Positions 51,623 through 60,363 of a DNA stretch of 64,000 bases are shown here, one piece after another (position 1 is the first letter of the stretch; every line of letters starts with the position of its first letter). Origin of the DNA: Bacteroidales bacterium (GTDB lineage Bacteria > Bacteroidota > Bacteroidia > Bacteroidales > UBA932); NCBI GenBank assembly GCA_015060325.1, contig SUYQ01000001.1:62001-126000 (forward strand), written 5' to 3'. The notes beneath the pieces were generated by a model that saw nothing but the letters and a program-made list of their open reading frames with translations, had not been told where the DNA came from and made no database searches. Made by a program: the position numbers and the translations under genes.

Positions 51623-53632
51623 ATGATCAGAAAGATATTTGCAATACTGCTTGTTTCGGGTATGTTCATCGGGGCAGTTCATGCCAGAAAGGTTACAGGA
51701 ACAGTGACTTGCGGGCTGGAACTGCTAGAGGGGGTGATCGTCACTGACGGTTCGAATTTCACTACCACCAATTTCAAGGGAAAATTTGCATTTGAAATCA
51801 ATGACGATGCTGAATATCTCTACATCGTGACTCCTGCAGGATATGTTGCAGACTGGAGTTCCGGAGTCCCTGCATTCTATCAGGCGGCGGCAGGAAAGAA
51901 GAAGTTCCATTTTGACCTGCAAAAGACAGCTGGTGGGAAAGACTATAACATAATTGCAGTAGCAGACCCTCAGACAAACAGTGAAGAGCATTTTGCCAAA
52001 TTTTCGGGAAAACCTTTGGAAGATATCATAAATACAGTCAAGGGCCTGAACGGAGTATCTGTCGGACTGGCTCTAGGAGACATCTGTTGGGATGAACTGG
52101 CACGTCTGGATGATTATAAAAAGGAGATCGTTCGTACCGGCATTCCGTTTTATCCGGTAGTCGGAAACCATGATAATTCCGCTTGGTGTCAGGGCGATAT
52201 CGAAGGCTCTTCTCTATATAGAACAATGATGGGACCGGAAAACTATGCATTCTTTATCGGCGAAGACATTGTAATCGTTCTGGACAATATAATATATGAT
52301 ACAAACTTCAAGCATAAGGTAGGATATGCAGACCATGTGCTTGAGTGGGTGAGAGGCCTGATGCATCATGTCCCTGCCGGTGCTGACATATATATAGCTC
52401 AGCATGCGCCTACATGCCATCATGCAAAGAAGATCTTTCAGGCAAACAGACTTCTGGAACTCGTACGTGGACACAAGGTCAATTTCATCTCCGGACATAC
52501 CCATGTGAATAACAACTTCACCATCGAGAGGAATGTCGTCGAGCATAATGTGGCTGCAATCTGTGGTGCATGGTGGGATACTGAACTCTGCACCGACGGC
52601 ACTCCAAAAGGATATAAGGTATTCAGTAAGTTCGGAGGCAGGTTGTCCTGGTATTACAAGCCTGTCGGCCAAAGTAAGAAACATATCGCCGAGGCTTTCG
52701 GTCTGGGACAGATGCCGATGCATCCTAATTCCGTGGTTGTGAATGTATGGGACTGGGATCCGGAGTGGAAGGTAAGGTGGTATGAAGATGGGACCGAAAT
52801 GGGAGATATGGACCAGGTCAGGGAAATTTCTCCATCGTATACATCTCAGATAGAGGAGGCTTACAAAGCCTACGGACAGGAAATACCAGGTTGGAAACGG
52901 GGACATCTGAGTTCGCATTACTTCGCTGCAACTCCGTCACGTTATGCAGAAAGAGTTACTGTAGTGGTGGAAAGCAGATTCGGCCAGAAATGGACGCAGA
53001 CAATAGATCTGACTGGATTTGTGGAGACTCATGCAGCATGCAAAGGTGAGGCTGCATCTCTTGAGAATATGATCAGACAGATTGATGCCGGAGCAAGCTT
53101 CCTGTCAATGGATCTTTCAGTCTCTTTGGATGGAGAGGTTACAATTGCCGGAGGAAACGGTCTGACTCTGACAGATGTGCTGGACAAGGTCGAGGAGCAT
53201 GTGGCCGGAGCAGGACGCTCGACAGTAGGATATAACCTTGAAATATATACGGCAGACAAGGCTCAGGAAGGCAAGACTATCCCATACTACCATGATCATG
53301 CGGACTATGTGATGGCTGGATTATGGCAGAGATATTTGGGAGATCGCCTGATGATTACCGGATCGGACTATCGTTCTCTCAACCATCTTCATGAAAAATA
53401 TCCCGAGGTGGACCTTGCATTCAGACTGTATCCGGAGGACACTGATGTCAAGGAGGTAATGAAAAGACTGAAGTTCACTCCTAAATGGGTTTCTGCTCAC
53501 GCATCTCTTGTAACAGAGGATTTGATCAGCGAGTGGCATGATAAGGGGGTATATGTGGCGGTATGGGGAATGGAATCACAAGAAGAGAAAGACCGCATCA
53601 AGAGTCTTGCCCCAGATGCGGTAATCTATTAG
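51623..53632 (+). CDS. Secreted calcineurin-like phosphoesterase fused to a degenerate GDPD-like domain
   Basis: A 669-residue protein with a signal peptide ending AVHA. A small N-terminal beta domain, then a metallophosphoesterase domain (about 105-310) with AVADPQ, LGDICWD, VVGNHDN and ISGHTHVNNN metal motifs, and a C-terminal beta domain to about 450. The last ~190 residues follow the glycerophosphodiester phosphodiesterase order (LENMIRQIDAGASFLSMDLSVSLDG, HADYVMAG..., VYVAVWGMESQEEKDRIKSLAPDAVIY). The histidine and glutamate pairs of active GDPD enzymes are missing, so this part is probably a non-catalytic module. The ATG at 51623 is preferred; an earlier TTG lies in the promoter. Confidence 0.8.
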   Translation: MIRKIFAILLVSGMFIGAVHARKVTGTVTCGLELLEGVIVTDGSNFTTTNFKGKFAFEINDDAEYLYIVTPAGYVADWSSGVPAFYQAAAGKKKFHFDLQKTAGGKDYNIIAVADPQTNSEEHFAKFSGKPLEDIINTVKGLNGVSVGLALGDICWDELARLDDYKKEIVRTGIPFYPVVGNHDNSAWCQGDIEGSSLYRTMMGPENYAFFIGEDIVIVLDNIIYDTNFKHKVGYADHVLEWVRGLMHHVPAGADIYIAQHAPTCHHAKKIFQANRLLELVRGHKVNFISGHTHVNNNFTIERNVVEHNVAAICGAWWDTELCTDGTPKGYKVFSKFGGRLSWYYKPVGQSKKHIAEAFGLGQMPMHPNSVVVNVWDWDPEWKVRWYEDGTEMGDMDQVREISPSYTSQIEEAYKAYGQEIPGWKRGHLSSHYFAATPSRYAERVTVVVESRFGQKWTQTIDLTGFVETHAACKGEAASLENMIRQIDAGASFLSMDLSVSLDGEVTIAGGNGLTLTDVLDKVEEHVAGAGRSTVGYNLEIYTADKAQEGKTIPYYHDHADYVMAGLWQRYLGDRLMITGSDYRSLNHLHEKYPEVDLAFRLYPEDTDVKEVMKRLKFTPKWVSAHASLVTEDLISEWHDKGVYVAVWGMESQEEKDRIKSLAPDAVIY

Positions 53633-53653
53633 AACATAAGGATTTATCAAAAA

Positions 53654-55462
53654 TCACTGCAATTCATAGAGCTCCAGAAGACGGAGCTCTTTTTCGTCTG
53701 TCTCCTCCAGTATGGCTCCGATGCGCTCTGAGGCCTGCTGAAGTCTGTCGTAGGGGAGGGTGCCGCTGTTGAGCGCGGTCTCAAGTTCGGCTTTCTCTGC
53801 TGCCAAGGACTCGAGGTCCATCTCCAGCTGCTCAAGTTCCTTCTGCTCCTTGTATGTCAGCTTGCGCTTCCTTGCCGGAGCCTCGGGAACTGTGGCGGCA
53901 ACTACCTTTGCTGCCTTCTCTTTTGCTGCTTTCTCCTCTGCACGTGCTTTAGAGCGCTGCTCAGCCTCATATTCCTTTATATATTCCCGATATTCGCTGT
54001 AGCTTCCCACAAAATCCTTCACGACTCCGTTGCCGCAGAAGATGAAAAGATGGTCGACAAGCTTGTCCAGAAAATGACGGTCGTGTGAAACGATGATCAG
54101 TGATCCGCTGAATTCCTTCAGGTAGTCCTCGAGAATATTCAATGTCACTATATCCAGGTCGTTGGTAGGTTCGTCAAGAATCAGCAGGTTAGGCTGTTGC
54201 ATCAGGATTGTCAGGAGATATAGCCTGCGTTTCTCTCCTCCGCTGAGCTTTTCTATCTTGTTGTTAAGCATCTCGTGAGGGAACAGGAACCTGTTAAGAA
54301 GCCATGTGTCATTGACGATGTCCAGCACCGTATCGTCAGGATCGAATGACATTCCGCTCTGGTGGTAGTAACCTATCTTCAGCGACTCTCCGCGCTCGAT
54401 CGATCCGGTGAGAACTCCAGGGTCATCTTCGAACATCCGTCCTGTCAGAATGTTGAGAAATGTCGATTTGCCGGCTCCGTTTCGTCCGACGATCCCGACT
54501 TTCTCGTACCTTTGGAAATTATATGTAAATCCGTCCAGATAGCATGCTTCACCATAATGGAAACTGAGGTCCTTGCAGTTGATGATCTTGGTTCCAAGCC
54601 TTGTTGATCCCTTCATCGCCTCCATGCTTACCTGCTTCTGGGTGTATACCTGTGAAGCCCTGTCCTTAAGGTCGTAGAACGCGTTGATCCTGTATCTGGC
54701 CTTTCCTGTGCGGGCACATGGTGTGCTTCTTATCCATTCAAGTTCACGTCGGAGGATGTTGCGGACCTTGTCGGTCTCAGCATTGTAGTTTGCTATCCTT
54801 TCCTCCCTCTTTTCCAGGAAATTCTGGTAATTACCTTTATATGTGTATATGGCCCCATGGTCCATCTCCATCACCGTGTTGCATACCCTGTCGAGGAAAT
54901 ACCGGTCGTGTGTAACCATCAGCAATGTACAGCGGGAACGGCTCAGATAGCCCTCAAGGAACTCTATGGCATCGATGTCCAGGTGGTTGGTAGGCTCGTC
55001 CATGATGAAGAACTCAGCCTCAGATGCCAGCATCTGTGTCAATGCAACTCGCTTTACCTCACCTCCCGAGAGTTCCTTCATCTTCTGGTCCGGATTGCTA
55101 AGACTGAAGCTTGTCAGGAACTTCACCACACGGTGCTCGTACTCCCAAAGGTGCTCCTGATCCAGTCCTGCTGTAAAGTCTGTACTGGAAGACATGATCT
55201 GGTCGAAGATGCTCTTTTCCGGGTCAAAAGTGTATTCCTGCTCCAGAAAGGCGATCTGGATGTCTTTAAGGAACATGATCTTTCCGCCGGAATCAGACTT
55301 GTCCTTGCCAGCAAGGATCCTCATCAGCGAGGTCTTGCCGGTGCCGTTAGGGGCAATGAGAGCGATCTTGTCGCCCTCATTGATGTTGAATCCGATCTTT
55401 TCGAACAGGACCTTTGGTCCGTAGCTCTTTGATATGTTTTCGATCTGAAGATAACTTGCCAT
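53654..55462 (-). CDS. ABC-F family ATP-binding protein
   Basis: A 602-residue soluble twin-ABC protein of the ABC-F class (Uup/YdiF group) that acts on ribosomes rather than in transport. First cassette: APNGTGKTS, LSGGEVKRVAL, FIMDEPTNHLD; second: GRNGAGKST, LSGGEKRRLYL, LILDEPTNDLD. The inter-domain linker and a C-terminal coiled coil (KLTYKEQKELEQLEMDLESL) are as in Uup. A dispersed hairpin repeat (55470-55504) lies directly upstream. Confidence 0.92.
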   Translation of the reverse strand: MASYLQIENISKSYGPKVLFEKIGFNINEGDKIALIAPNGTGKTSLMRILAGKDKSDSGGKIMFLKDIQIAFLEQEYTFDPEKSIFDQIMSSSTDFTAGLDQEHLWEYEHRVVKFLTSFSLSNPDQKMKELSGGEVKRVALTQMLASEAEFFIMDEPTNHLDIDAIEFLEGYLSRSRCTLLMVTHDRYFLDRVCNTVMEMDHGAIYTYKGNYQNFLEKREERIANYNAETDKVRNILRRELEWIRSTPCARTGKARYRINAFYDLKDRASQVYTQKQVSMEAMKGSTRLGTKIINCKDLSFHYGEACYLDGFTYNFQRYEKVGIVGRNGAGKSTFLNILTGRMFEDDPGVLTGSIERGESLKIGYYHQSGMSFDPDDTVLDIVNDTWLLNRFLFPHEMLNNKIEKLSGGEKRRLYLLTILMQQPNLLILDEPTNDLDIVTLNILEDYLKEFSGSLIIVSHDRHFLDKLVDHLFIFCGNGVVKDFVGSYSEYREYIKEYEAEQRSKARAEEKAAKEKAAKVVAATVPEAPARKRKLTYKEQKELEQLEMDLESLAAEKAELETALNSGTLPYDRLQQASERIGAILEETDEKELRLLELYELQ

Positions 55463-55469
55463 AATGTAT

Positions 55470-55504
55470 AGATCCTCACGTCGCTTTGCTCCTCAGGATG
55501 ACAG
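55470..55504 (-). repeat. Dispersed hairpin repeat upstream of the ABC-F gene
   Basis: Expanded reverse copy AGATCCTCACGTCGCTTTGC...CAGGATGACAG in the trkA-ABC-F gap. Confidence 0.85.
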
Positions 55505-55508
55505 TCGG

Positions 55509-56867
55509 TTATTTGAAGAACATGTCCACTTCCTTTACTGTCTCTGGAAGGGCGAATACCGCCACCCGGTCATATGCCTGAATCAGTGTGTCTCCCACGG
55601 CGATGAAGGACTCGTTTCCGCGTATGATACCTCCGATGATGGCATTTCTTGGGAAATTCATTTCCTTAAGGACCTTTCGGGTAATCGGTGTGTCTGGCCC
55701 AACGATGTATTCCAAAACTACAGCATTGGTTCCGCTCATGTATTTGATGAAGCGGACCTTGTTGCTGAGGGTGAACTTGAATATCCTGCCTGCAGTGATG
55801 AGCTTTTTGTTGACTACTGCATCCACACCCATCCTTTCTGCAAGCTTGATATATTCAAGATTCTCCACTTCAGCTATTGTTCTCTCCACTCCGAGGTTCT
55901 TGGCCGAGACGCATGCAAGTATATTTGTCTCGGAATTGTTTGTAACTGCAACAAATGCTTCGTAATCCCTTATGGACTCCTCGATGAGAAAGTCTGAGTT
56001 TCGTCCGTCACCGTTTACGACAATCACATTAGAAGGGAATTTCTCGGAAAGATCCATGCACTTTTCCTTGTTCATCTCGATGAGCTTTATCGAGTCCATC
56101 TCACTGCTCAGCTGCATGGCAAGCATTTCACCTATAGGGCTTCCACCAAGAATCATGAGATTGTTCACTTTGATTTCCTGTTTCCCGACATATCGCATCA
56201 GCATGTTCATACCCTCTCTTGTAGAAATGATGAATACCAGGTCGTGGTATTTGAATCTGGTGTCGAATGACGGGATTATGGTGGTGTCCTTGCGGGCGAT
56301 GGCGACAACGCGGAATGCCAGGCCTTCCGCTGCAGCAACTGCGCTGAATTCCGCCATGTTCATTCCAAGAAGCTGAGAGTCTTCTTCCAGTTTGAATACG
56401 ACTACCTGGAGCTTTCCACGTGCAAATTCAAGTGACTCCGTAGTAGCTGTACGTTTAAGAAGGTCAACTATTTCGTTTGCTGCAATCTTTTCCGGATAGA
56501 ACATCAGGTCGATGCCCATCTCAGTGAAGATGTATTTATTCTCGTATGTAAGATATTCTTCGTTGTTGATGCGGGCAGTTGCTTTCTTGCTTCCCATCTT
56601 CTTTGCCAGCATCGCGCTGACGATGTTGACGTCTTGTGACTCTGAAGGGTTTACCGCAATGAAAAGATCGGCATGGTCTGCTCCTGCTTTTTTCAGTACC
56701 TGCAGATCTGAAGGGTTCCCTTCGACTGTGATTACGTCGCTGATTGCTGACAATGCATCCAGTCTTTCCTGACGGAAGTCAATGACTGTTATCTCGTTGC
56801 TCTCGTTATTGAGCATCTTGGCAAGGTGCGAACCGACTTCACCTGCGCCCGCAATGACGATTTTCAT
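55509..56867 (-). CDS. trkA: Trk potassium uptake regulatory protein TrkA
   Basis: A 452-residue cytosolic ring protein that gates TrkH through NAD(H)/ATP binding. Two RCK halves, each a Rossmann fold (GAGEVGSHLA near 7-16; LGGSPIGEMLA near 234) followed by a TrkA-C domain (GRIFKFTLSNKV..., ending VAVFALPETVKEVDMFFK). It presumably serves both TrkH proteins encoded in this window, neither of which is adjacent. Confidence 0.94.
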   Translation of the reverse strand: MKIVIAGAGEVGSHLAKMLNNESNEITVIDFRQERLDALSAISDVITVEGNPSDLQVLKKAGADHADLFIAVNPSESQDVNIVSAMLAKKMGSKKATARINNEEYLTYENKYIFTEMGIDLMFYPEKIAANEIVDLLKRTATTESLEFARGKLQVVVFKLEEDSQLLGMNMAEFSAVAAAEGLAFRVVAIARKDTTIIPSFDTRFKYHDLVFIISTREGMNMLMRYVGKQEIKVNNLMILGGSPIGEMLAMQLSSEMDSIKLIEMNKEKCMDLSEKFPSNVIVVNGDGRNSDFLIEESIRDYEAFVAVTNNSETNILACVSAKNLGVERTIAEVENLEYIKLAERMGVDAVVNKKLITAGRIFKFTLSNKVRFIKYMSGTNAVVLEYIVGPDTPITRKVLKEMNFPRNAIIGGIIRGNESFIAVGDTLIQAYDRVAVFALPETVKEVDMFFK

Positions 56868-56871
56868 AATC

Positions 56872-57993
56872 TTATATTTTATAGAAATCTTCTAGTTTTA
56901 TCTTCTTGAAGATGTGCTTGCCTGCAAGCAGGGATCTGAAGATGATACTTTTGTTATATATTCCCTTTACAGAAACTTTGTTGCCGTACCTGATAAGATA
57001 TGCTGCAATTTCTTCGCTTCCTGAGATATGACGTAGCCTGCCGTATTCCTTATGAGCCTTCCTGACTGCCTTGAAACATGATACTTTGAATGTCACCAGA
57101 TAAGCGGCAGCCGACAGGATGTCCAGAAACTTTCTCTGCCTGATCCTGCGTCGGGCTTTCTTCATTCCCTTTTCCGTCGCTTTTTCCACATCGGCTCCAT
57201 GCTTGTATAACTGAAGGGCAAAAGTCTTTGCAAGATTATTCTCCAGCATCAGCAGGTTGTTCCTGTAGTTCAGCTGAAGCTTGAACGGGGACGTGGCTGG
57301 CAACGTGCCTCCTCCTACATGATATACGATTGACTGAGGGACGACAGTTACTTTCCACCCTGCAAGCTGCATCCTCCAGCAAAGGTCTATTTCTTCCATA
57401 TGTGCGAAGAATCTTTCGTCCAGGCCGCCCAATGCCCTGTAGACCGAGCTTCTTACCATCAGGCATGCTCCTGTCGCCCACATCACGTCGGCAGGGGAAT
57501 CGTACTGACCATTGTCTTCCTCCAGCCGTTTCATCACCCTTCCGCGACAGAAAGGGTAACCATATCTGTCGATATATCCTCCGGCAGCTCCGGCATACTC
57601 AAACTTGTCCCTTTCCTGGAAACTATGGAGTTTCGGAGCACACGCACCGCAGTCAGGATGGCTGTCCATCCATTGCTCGAGAGGGCCCAGCCAGTCCTCG
57701 GTGACTTCTATGTCAGAGTTGATGAGCACAAAGTATTCGGGGGCTCCCGCTTCCGCCAGAGCGTCGAATGCTTTGTTGTAGCCACCTGTGAATCCGTAGT
57801 TCCTGTCCAGTATTATTGTCCTGACGTCAGGGAACATTTCTGTCATTACTTTCATGGAACCGTCAGTGGAGGCATTGTCTGCTACAACGACTTCAGCTCC
57901 TTCAACCTTTGCAGCCGACTGCACAAGAGAAGGGAGGAATTCCTTTAGGAATCCCTCTGTGTTCCAGTTAAGTATGACAACGGCCGTCTTCAT
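56872..57993 (-). CDS. Family 2 glycosyltransferase
   Basis: A 373-residue inverting glycosyltransferase with a GT-A fold. N-terminal VVILNWNTEGFL, VVADNASTDGS, FTGGYNKAF and the metal-binding LINSDIEV (DxD-like). Then WATGACLMVRSSVYRALGGLDERFFAHMEEIDLCWR. This resembles the GT2 subgroup of rhamnosyltransferase-like enzymes for polysaccharide side chains. Start 57993 is chosen; an upstream frame would run antiparallel to nothing real and overlap slyD. One base separates it from the slyD stop. Confidence 0.87.
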   Translation of the reverse strand: MKTAVVILNWNTEGFLKEFLPSLVQSAAKVEGAEVVVADNASTDGSMKVMTEMFPDVRTIILDRNYGFTGGYNKAFDALAEAGAPEYFVLINSDIEVTEDWLGPLEQWMDSHPDCGACAPKLHSFQERDKFEYAGAAGGYIDRYGYPFCRGRVMKRLEEDNGQYDSPADVMWATGACLMVRSSVYRALGGLDERFFAHMEEIDLCWRMQLAGWKVTVVPQSIVYHVGGGTLPATSPFKLQLNYRNNLLMLENNLAKTFALQLYKHGADVEKATEKGMKKARRRIRQRKFLDILSAAAYLVTFKVSCFKAVRKAHKEYGRLRHISGSEEIAAYLIRYGNKVSVKGIYNKSIIFRSLLAGKHIFKKIKLEDFYKI

Positions 57994-57994
57994 C

Positions 57995-58582
57995 CTAGTG
58001 ACATCCGCAGCCGCAGTCGCCGTCGTCAGAGCAGTGTCCGCCTTCGCATCCGCCGCAGTCGCCGTCATGTCCGTGGCATCCGCCGCATCCGCATGAATGC
58101 ACATATTCGCCGTGAAGGCCTTCTGTAAGTTCTTTTTCTGTTGCTTCCCTTACCGATACGACCTCACCTTTGAAATGAAGGGTCTTTCCTGCCATCTGGT
58201 GGTTGAGGTCCATCTTTACGCTGTCCTCAGTGACCTCGACAACTACTCCCGGAATGACTCCGCCCATGTTGTTCATCATAGGGATCGTGTTGCCAGGGAC
58301 GAGGAGGTCTTCGCGGATTTCTCCGTTCACCTCGAAGGCTGTCTTTGGAAGGTCGATGATCCTTGACGGGTCTACTTCTCCGTAACCGTCAGCAGGAGAG
58401 AGGGTTACATCGAATGTGCCGCCTGGCTCCATCCCTTCGATTGCTGCTTCGAGTTTTGGCAGAAGGCTGCCTGTTCCGTGGATATAGTCCAGAGGACGCT
58501 CCTTTGGACACTGGTCGACTACCTGTCCGTCAACCTCGAGTTCGTAGCTGAATTCCACTACTGTGTTTGGTGCGATTTTCAT
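57995..58582 (-). CDS. slyD: SlyD-type FKBP peptidyl-prolyl isomerase
   Basis: A 195-residue FKBP prolyl isomerase and chaperone. FKBP halves (VVEFSYELEVDGQVVDQ...PLDYIHGTGSLLPKLEAAIEGM) enclose an insert-in-flap domain (LSPADGYGEVDPSRI). After about residue 155 a Cys/His-rich tail (CGCGGCHGHDGDCGGCEGGHC, ending CGCGCH) is the metal-binding tail of SlyD, used for nickel handling in E. coli. Confidence 0.92.
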   Translation of the reverse strand: MKIAPNTVVEFSYELEVDGQVVDQCPKERPLDYIHGTGSLLPKLEAAIEGMEPGGTFDVTLSPADGYGEVDPSRIIDLPKTAFEVNGEIREDLLVPGNTIPMMNNMGGVIPGVVVEVTEDSVKMDLNHQMAGKTLHFKGEVVSVREATEKELTEGLHGEYVHSCGCGGCHGHDGDCGGCEGGHCSDDGDCGCGCH

Positions 58583-58593
58583 ATTTTCTATCG

Positions 58594-58904
58594 TTAATTT
58601 TTCTATTCTATCTCTTTTTCTCTTGTTGTGCTAGCTGAGGTTGTGCAGTAAATATGAAAATATATCTACGTTACCCCTATCCTAAATCCTTTCCCTCGGG
58701 GAAAGGACTTACCATCGCTTCGCTCAAATGTTTATTATTCTATTCTGTTTCTTTTACTCTTGTTGTGCTAGCTGAGGTTGTGCAGTAAATATGAAAATAT
58801 ATCTACGTTACCCCTATCCTAAATCCTTTCCCTCGGGGAAAGGACTTACCATCGCTTCGCTCAAATGTTAATTTTTCTATTCTGTTTCTTTTTCTCTTGT
58901 TTTG
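58594..58904. repeat. 137-base tandem repeat, 2.3 copies
   Basis: Units 58594-58730 and 58731-58867 plus a partial at 58868-58904. Each contains the hairpin CCTTTCCC-TC-GGGGAAAGG and the string TTGTTGTGCTAGCTGAGG. The core of the two units is identical. Confidence 0.92.
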
Positions 58905-58928
58905 CTTGCCGTCTTCCTTTTGTTTTAA

Positions 58929-58995
58929 AGATCCTTCGCTGCGCTCAGGATGACAGTGAGATGCTCAGGATGACAGTGGGATCTCAGGATGACAG
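58929..58995 (-). repeat. Reverse dispersed hairpin repeats before the tldE stop
   Basis: One full copy (AGATCCTTCGCTGCGCTCAG...) and two half copies (CTCAGGATGACAG). Confidence 0.88.
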
Positions 58996-59001
58996 CGGGA
59001 G

Positions 59002-60363
59002 TCAGGCGGAGAAGGATACATTGTCGAAGGCAAGGGAACCAATCTGCCAGCGGACGCTCGCCCGGGCGTCTGCCGCCACTGCCGTGAGGCTGCTCCACAA
59101 CTGGATCATGTTCCCGGTTATAAGCATCTCACGTACCGGATGCGTGACCTTGCCATCCTTGAATGCAAAACCTTCTATGCCGAACGAAAAATCTCCTGTC
59201 ACCGGGTTGCAGTTGCCACCGTTGAACCCTGTTACAAGGATGCCGCTTCCGTTCATCTCAAGTAAATCCTTCAAAGATAATTCTTTTTCCTTGTATGACA
59301 ATGTCTTGTCCTTGACAAATGGCATCAGGCACGGACGGGAGATATCCTCTATGGTAGGAGCCAGACCGGTCTTTGCCGCCATGTATGTGTTTACAAAATA
59401 TTGTTTTACGACTCCGTCCTCAATGATCGGTGCATCTGTCGTGGCAGTTCCTTCAGTGTCGAAAAGCCTAGATCCGTTCTTCTGGGGTGTACGGGCCAGA
59501 TCCATCAGCGTCATCCCTGTTGGGAACACCTGTTCCCCAAGCGAATCCTCAAGAAATGACATCTTCTGCTGGATCGATGATGCATTCAGAGCTGTGAGCA
59601 GTGGAGATACAAGTCTTGTGGCTACATTGGTGTCCACTACCATCCTGTACTTTCCTCCCGGATGTTTCTGTGGGCCGATCTGCCCTACAGCCCGGTCCAG
59701 AGCCTTTGCTGAACATCCTTTGATGTCTATTCCGTCCTTGCAGAATGAACTTTCCCACCAGAATCCGCTGAATTTTCCCCCTTCAGGATCTTCAACCGTC
59801 ACTTCGGAGAATACACTGAAGCATGTTTCCGTGTGTCTTCCCTCGAAGCCCTGTGAATCCGCAACGAAATTGTCCTCGCATGATTCGCTGTACTCGCATT
59901 CTTCCGATATCAGGGAGTATCCTTCAGCAGGCACTCCCGGATACATGGCCATGGCCATTGCACGTGCAAGCCTGGTGTCGCTGTCTGAAGTTTCATATCC
60001 GGCATCGTAAAGACCCAGTTCGCGACCTGTCTTTGCGTCTTTTGCAGTCCTTTCCGGTGATGGTAGAGTGCGGCATTCATCCTTTTCAAGCATACGGACC
60101 ATTGCTATGGCCTGTTCGATGAATCTGTCCAGTTCTTCCGTCTCCATCCTGTTTGTGGAGAACGCACCATATCTGCTGTCAGCAAATATATATAAGTATA
60201 CCGATCTGTCAGCAGCATGTGTGACCTTGTCCAATACGCCGTTCAGTACCGAGCAGCTGTCCATCGTGCTGTCGTTGATTGAAACGCGCACTGCATCCGC
60301 TCCACAAGCCATTGCATGGGATATGCAGTGGCGCGCTATGTCTATTTCGTGTCCGGTTATCAT
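59002..60363 (-). CDS. tldE: TldE/PmbA family metalloprotease subunit
   Basis: A 453-residue partner of TldD in the TldD/TldE heterodimer, which degrades or matures small peptides (CcdA, microcin B17 in E. coli). It has GFEGRHTETCFSVFSEVTVED and the C-terminal TGFNGGNCNPVTGDFSFGIEGF signature, and lacks the HExxxH motif of TldD. Start overlaps the tldD stop (TAATG). Confidence 0.87.
   Translation of the reverse strand: MITGHEIDIARHCISHAMACGADAVRVSINDSTMDSCSVLNGVLDKVTHAADRSVYLYIFADSRYGAFSTNRMETEELDRFIEQAIAMVRMLEKDECRTLPSPERTAKDAKTGRELGLYDAGYETSDSDTRLARAMAMAMYPGVPAEGYSLISEECEYSESCEDNFVADSQGFEGRHTETCFSVFSEVTVEDPEGGKFSGFWWESSFCKDGIDIKGCSAKALDRAVGQIGPQKHPGGKYRMVVDTNVATRLVSPLLTALNASSIQQKMSFLEDSLGEQVFPTGMTLMDLARTPQKNGSRLFDTEGTATTDAPIIEDGVVKQYFVNTYMAAKTGLAPTIEDISRPCLMPFVKDKTLSYKEKELSLKDLLEMNGSGILVTGFNGGNCNPVTGDFSFGIEGFAFKDGKVTHPVREMLITGNMIQLWSSLTAVAADARASVRWQIGSLAFDNVSFSA

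Larger units (their letters stand above)
58583..59001. other. Non-coding gap between slyD and tldE
   Basis: 419 bases filled by a 137-base tandem duplication (58594-58904) and reverse dispersed repeats (58929-58995). A plus-strand open frame from 58865 is antisense to tldE and not a gene. Confidence 0.75.

Noticed and set aside
57994..58104. Ala/Asp-rich N-terminal extension of the glycosyltransferase
   Set aside because: It is the slyD Cys/His tail read in another frame; MKTAVVILNWN is the standard GT2 start.
58865..60010. A 381-codon plus-strand open frame
   Set aside because: It is antisense to tldE over most of its length, and its first codons are repeat sequence.
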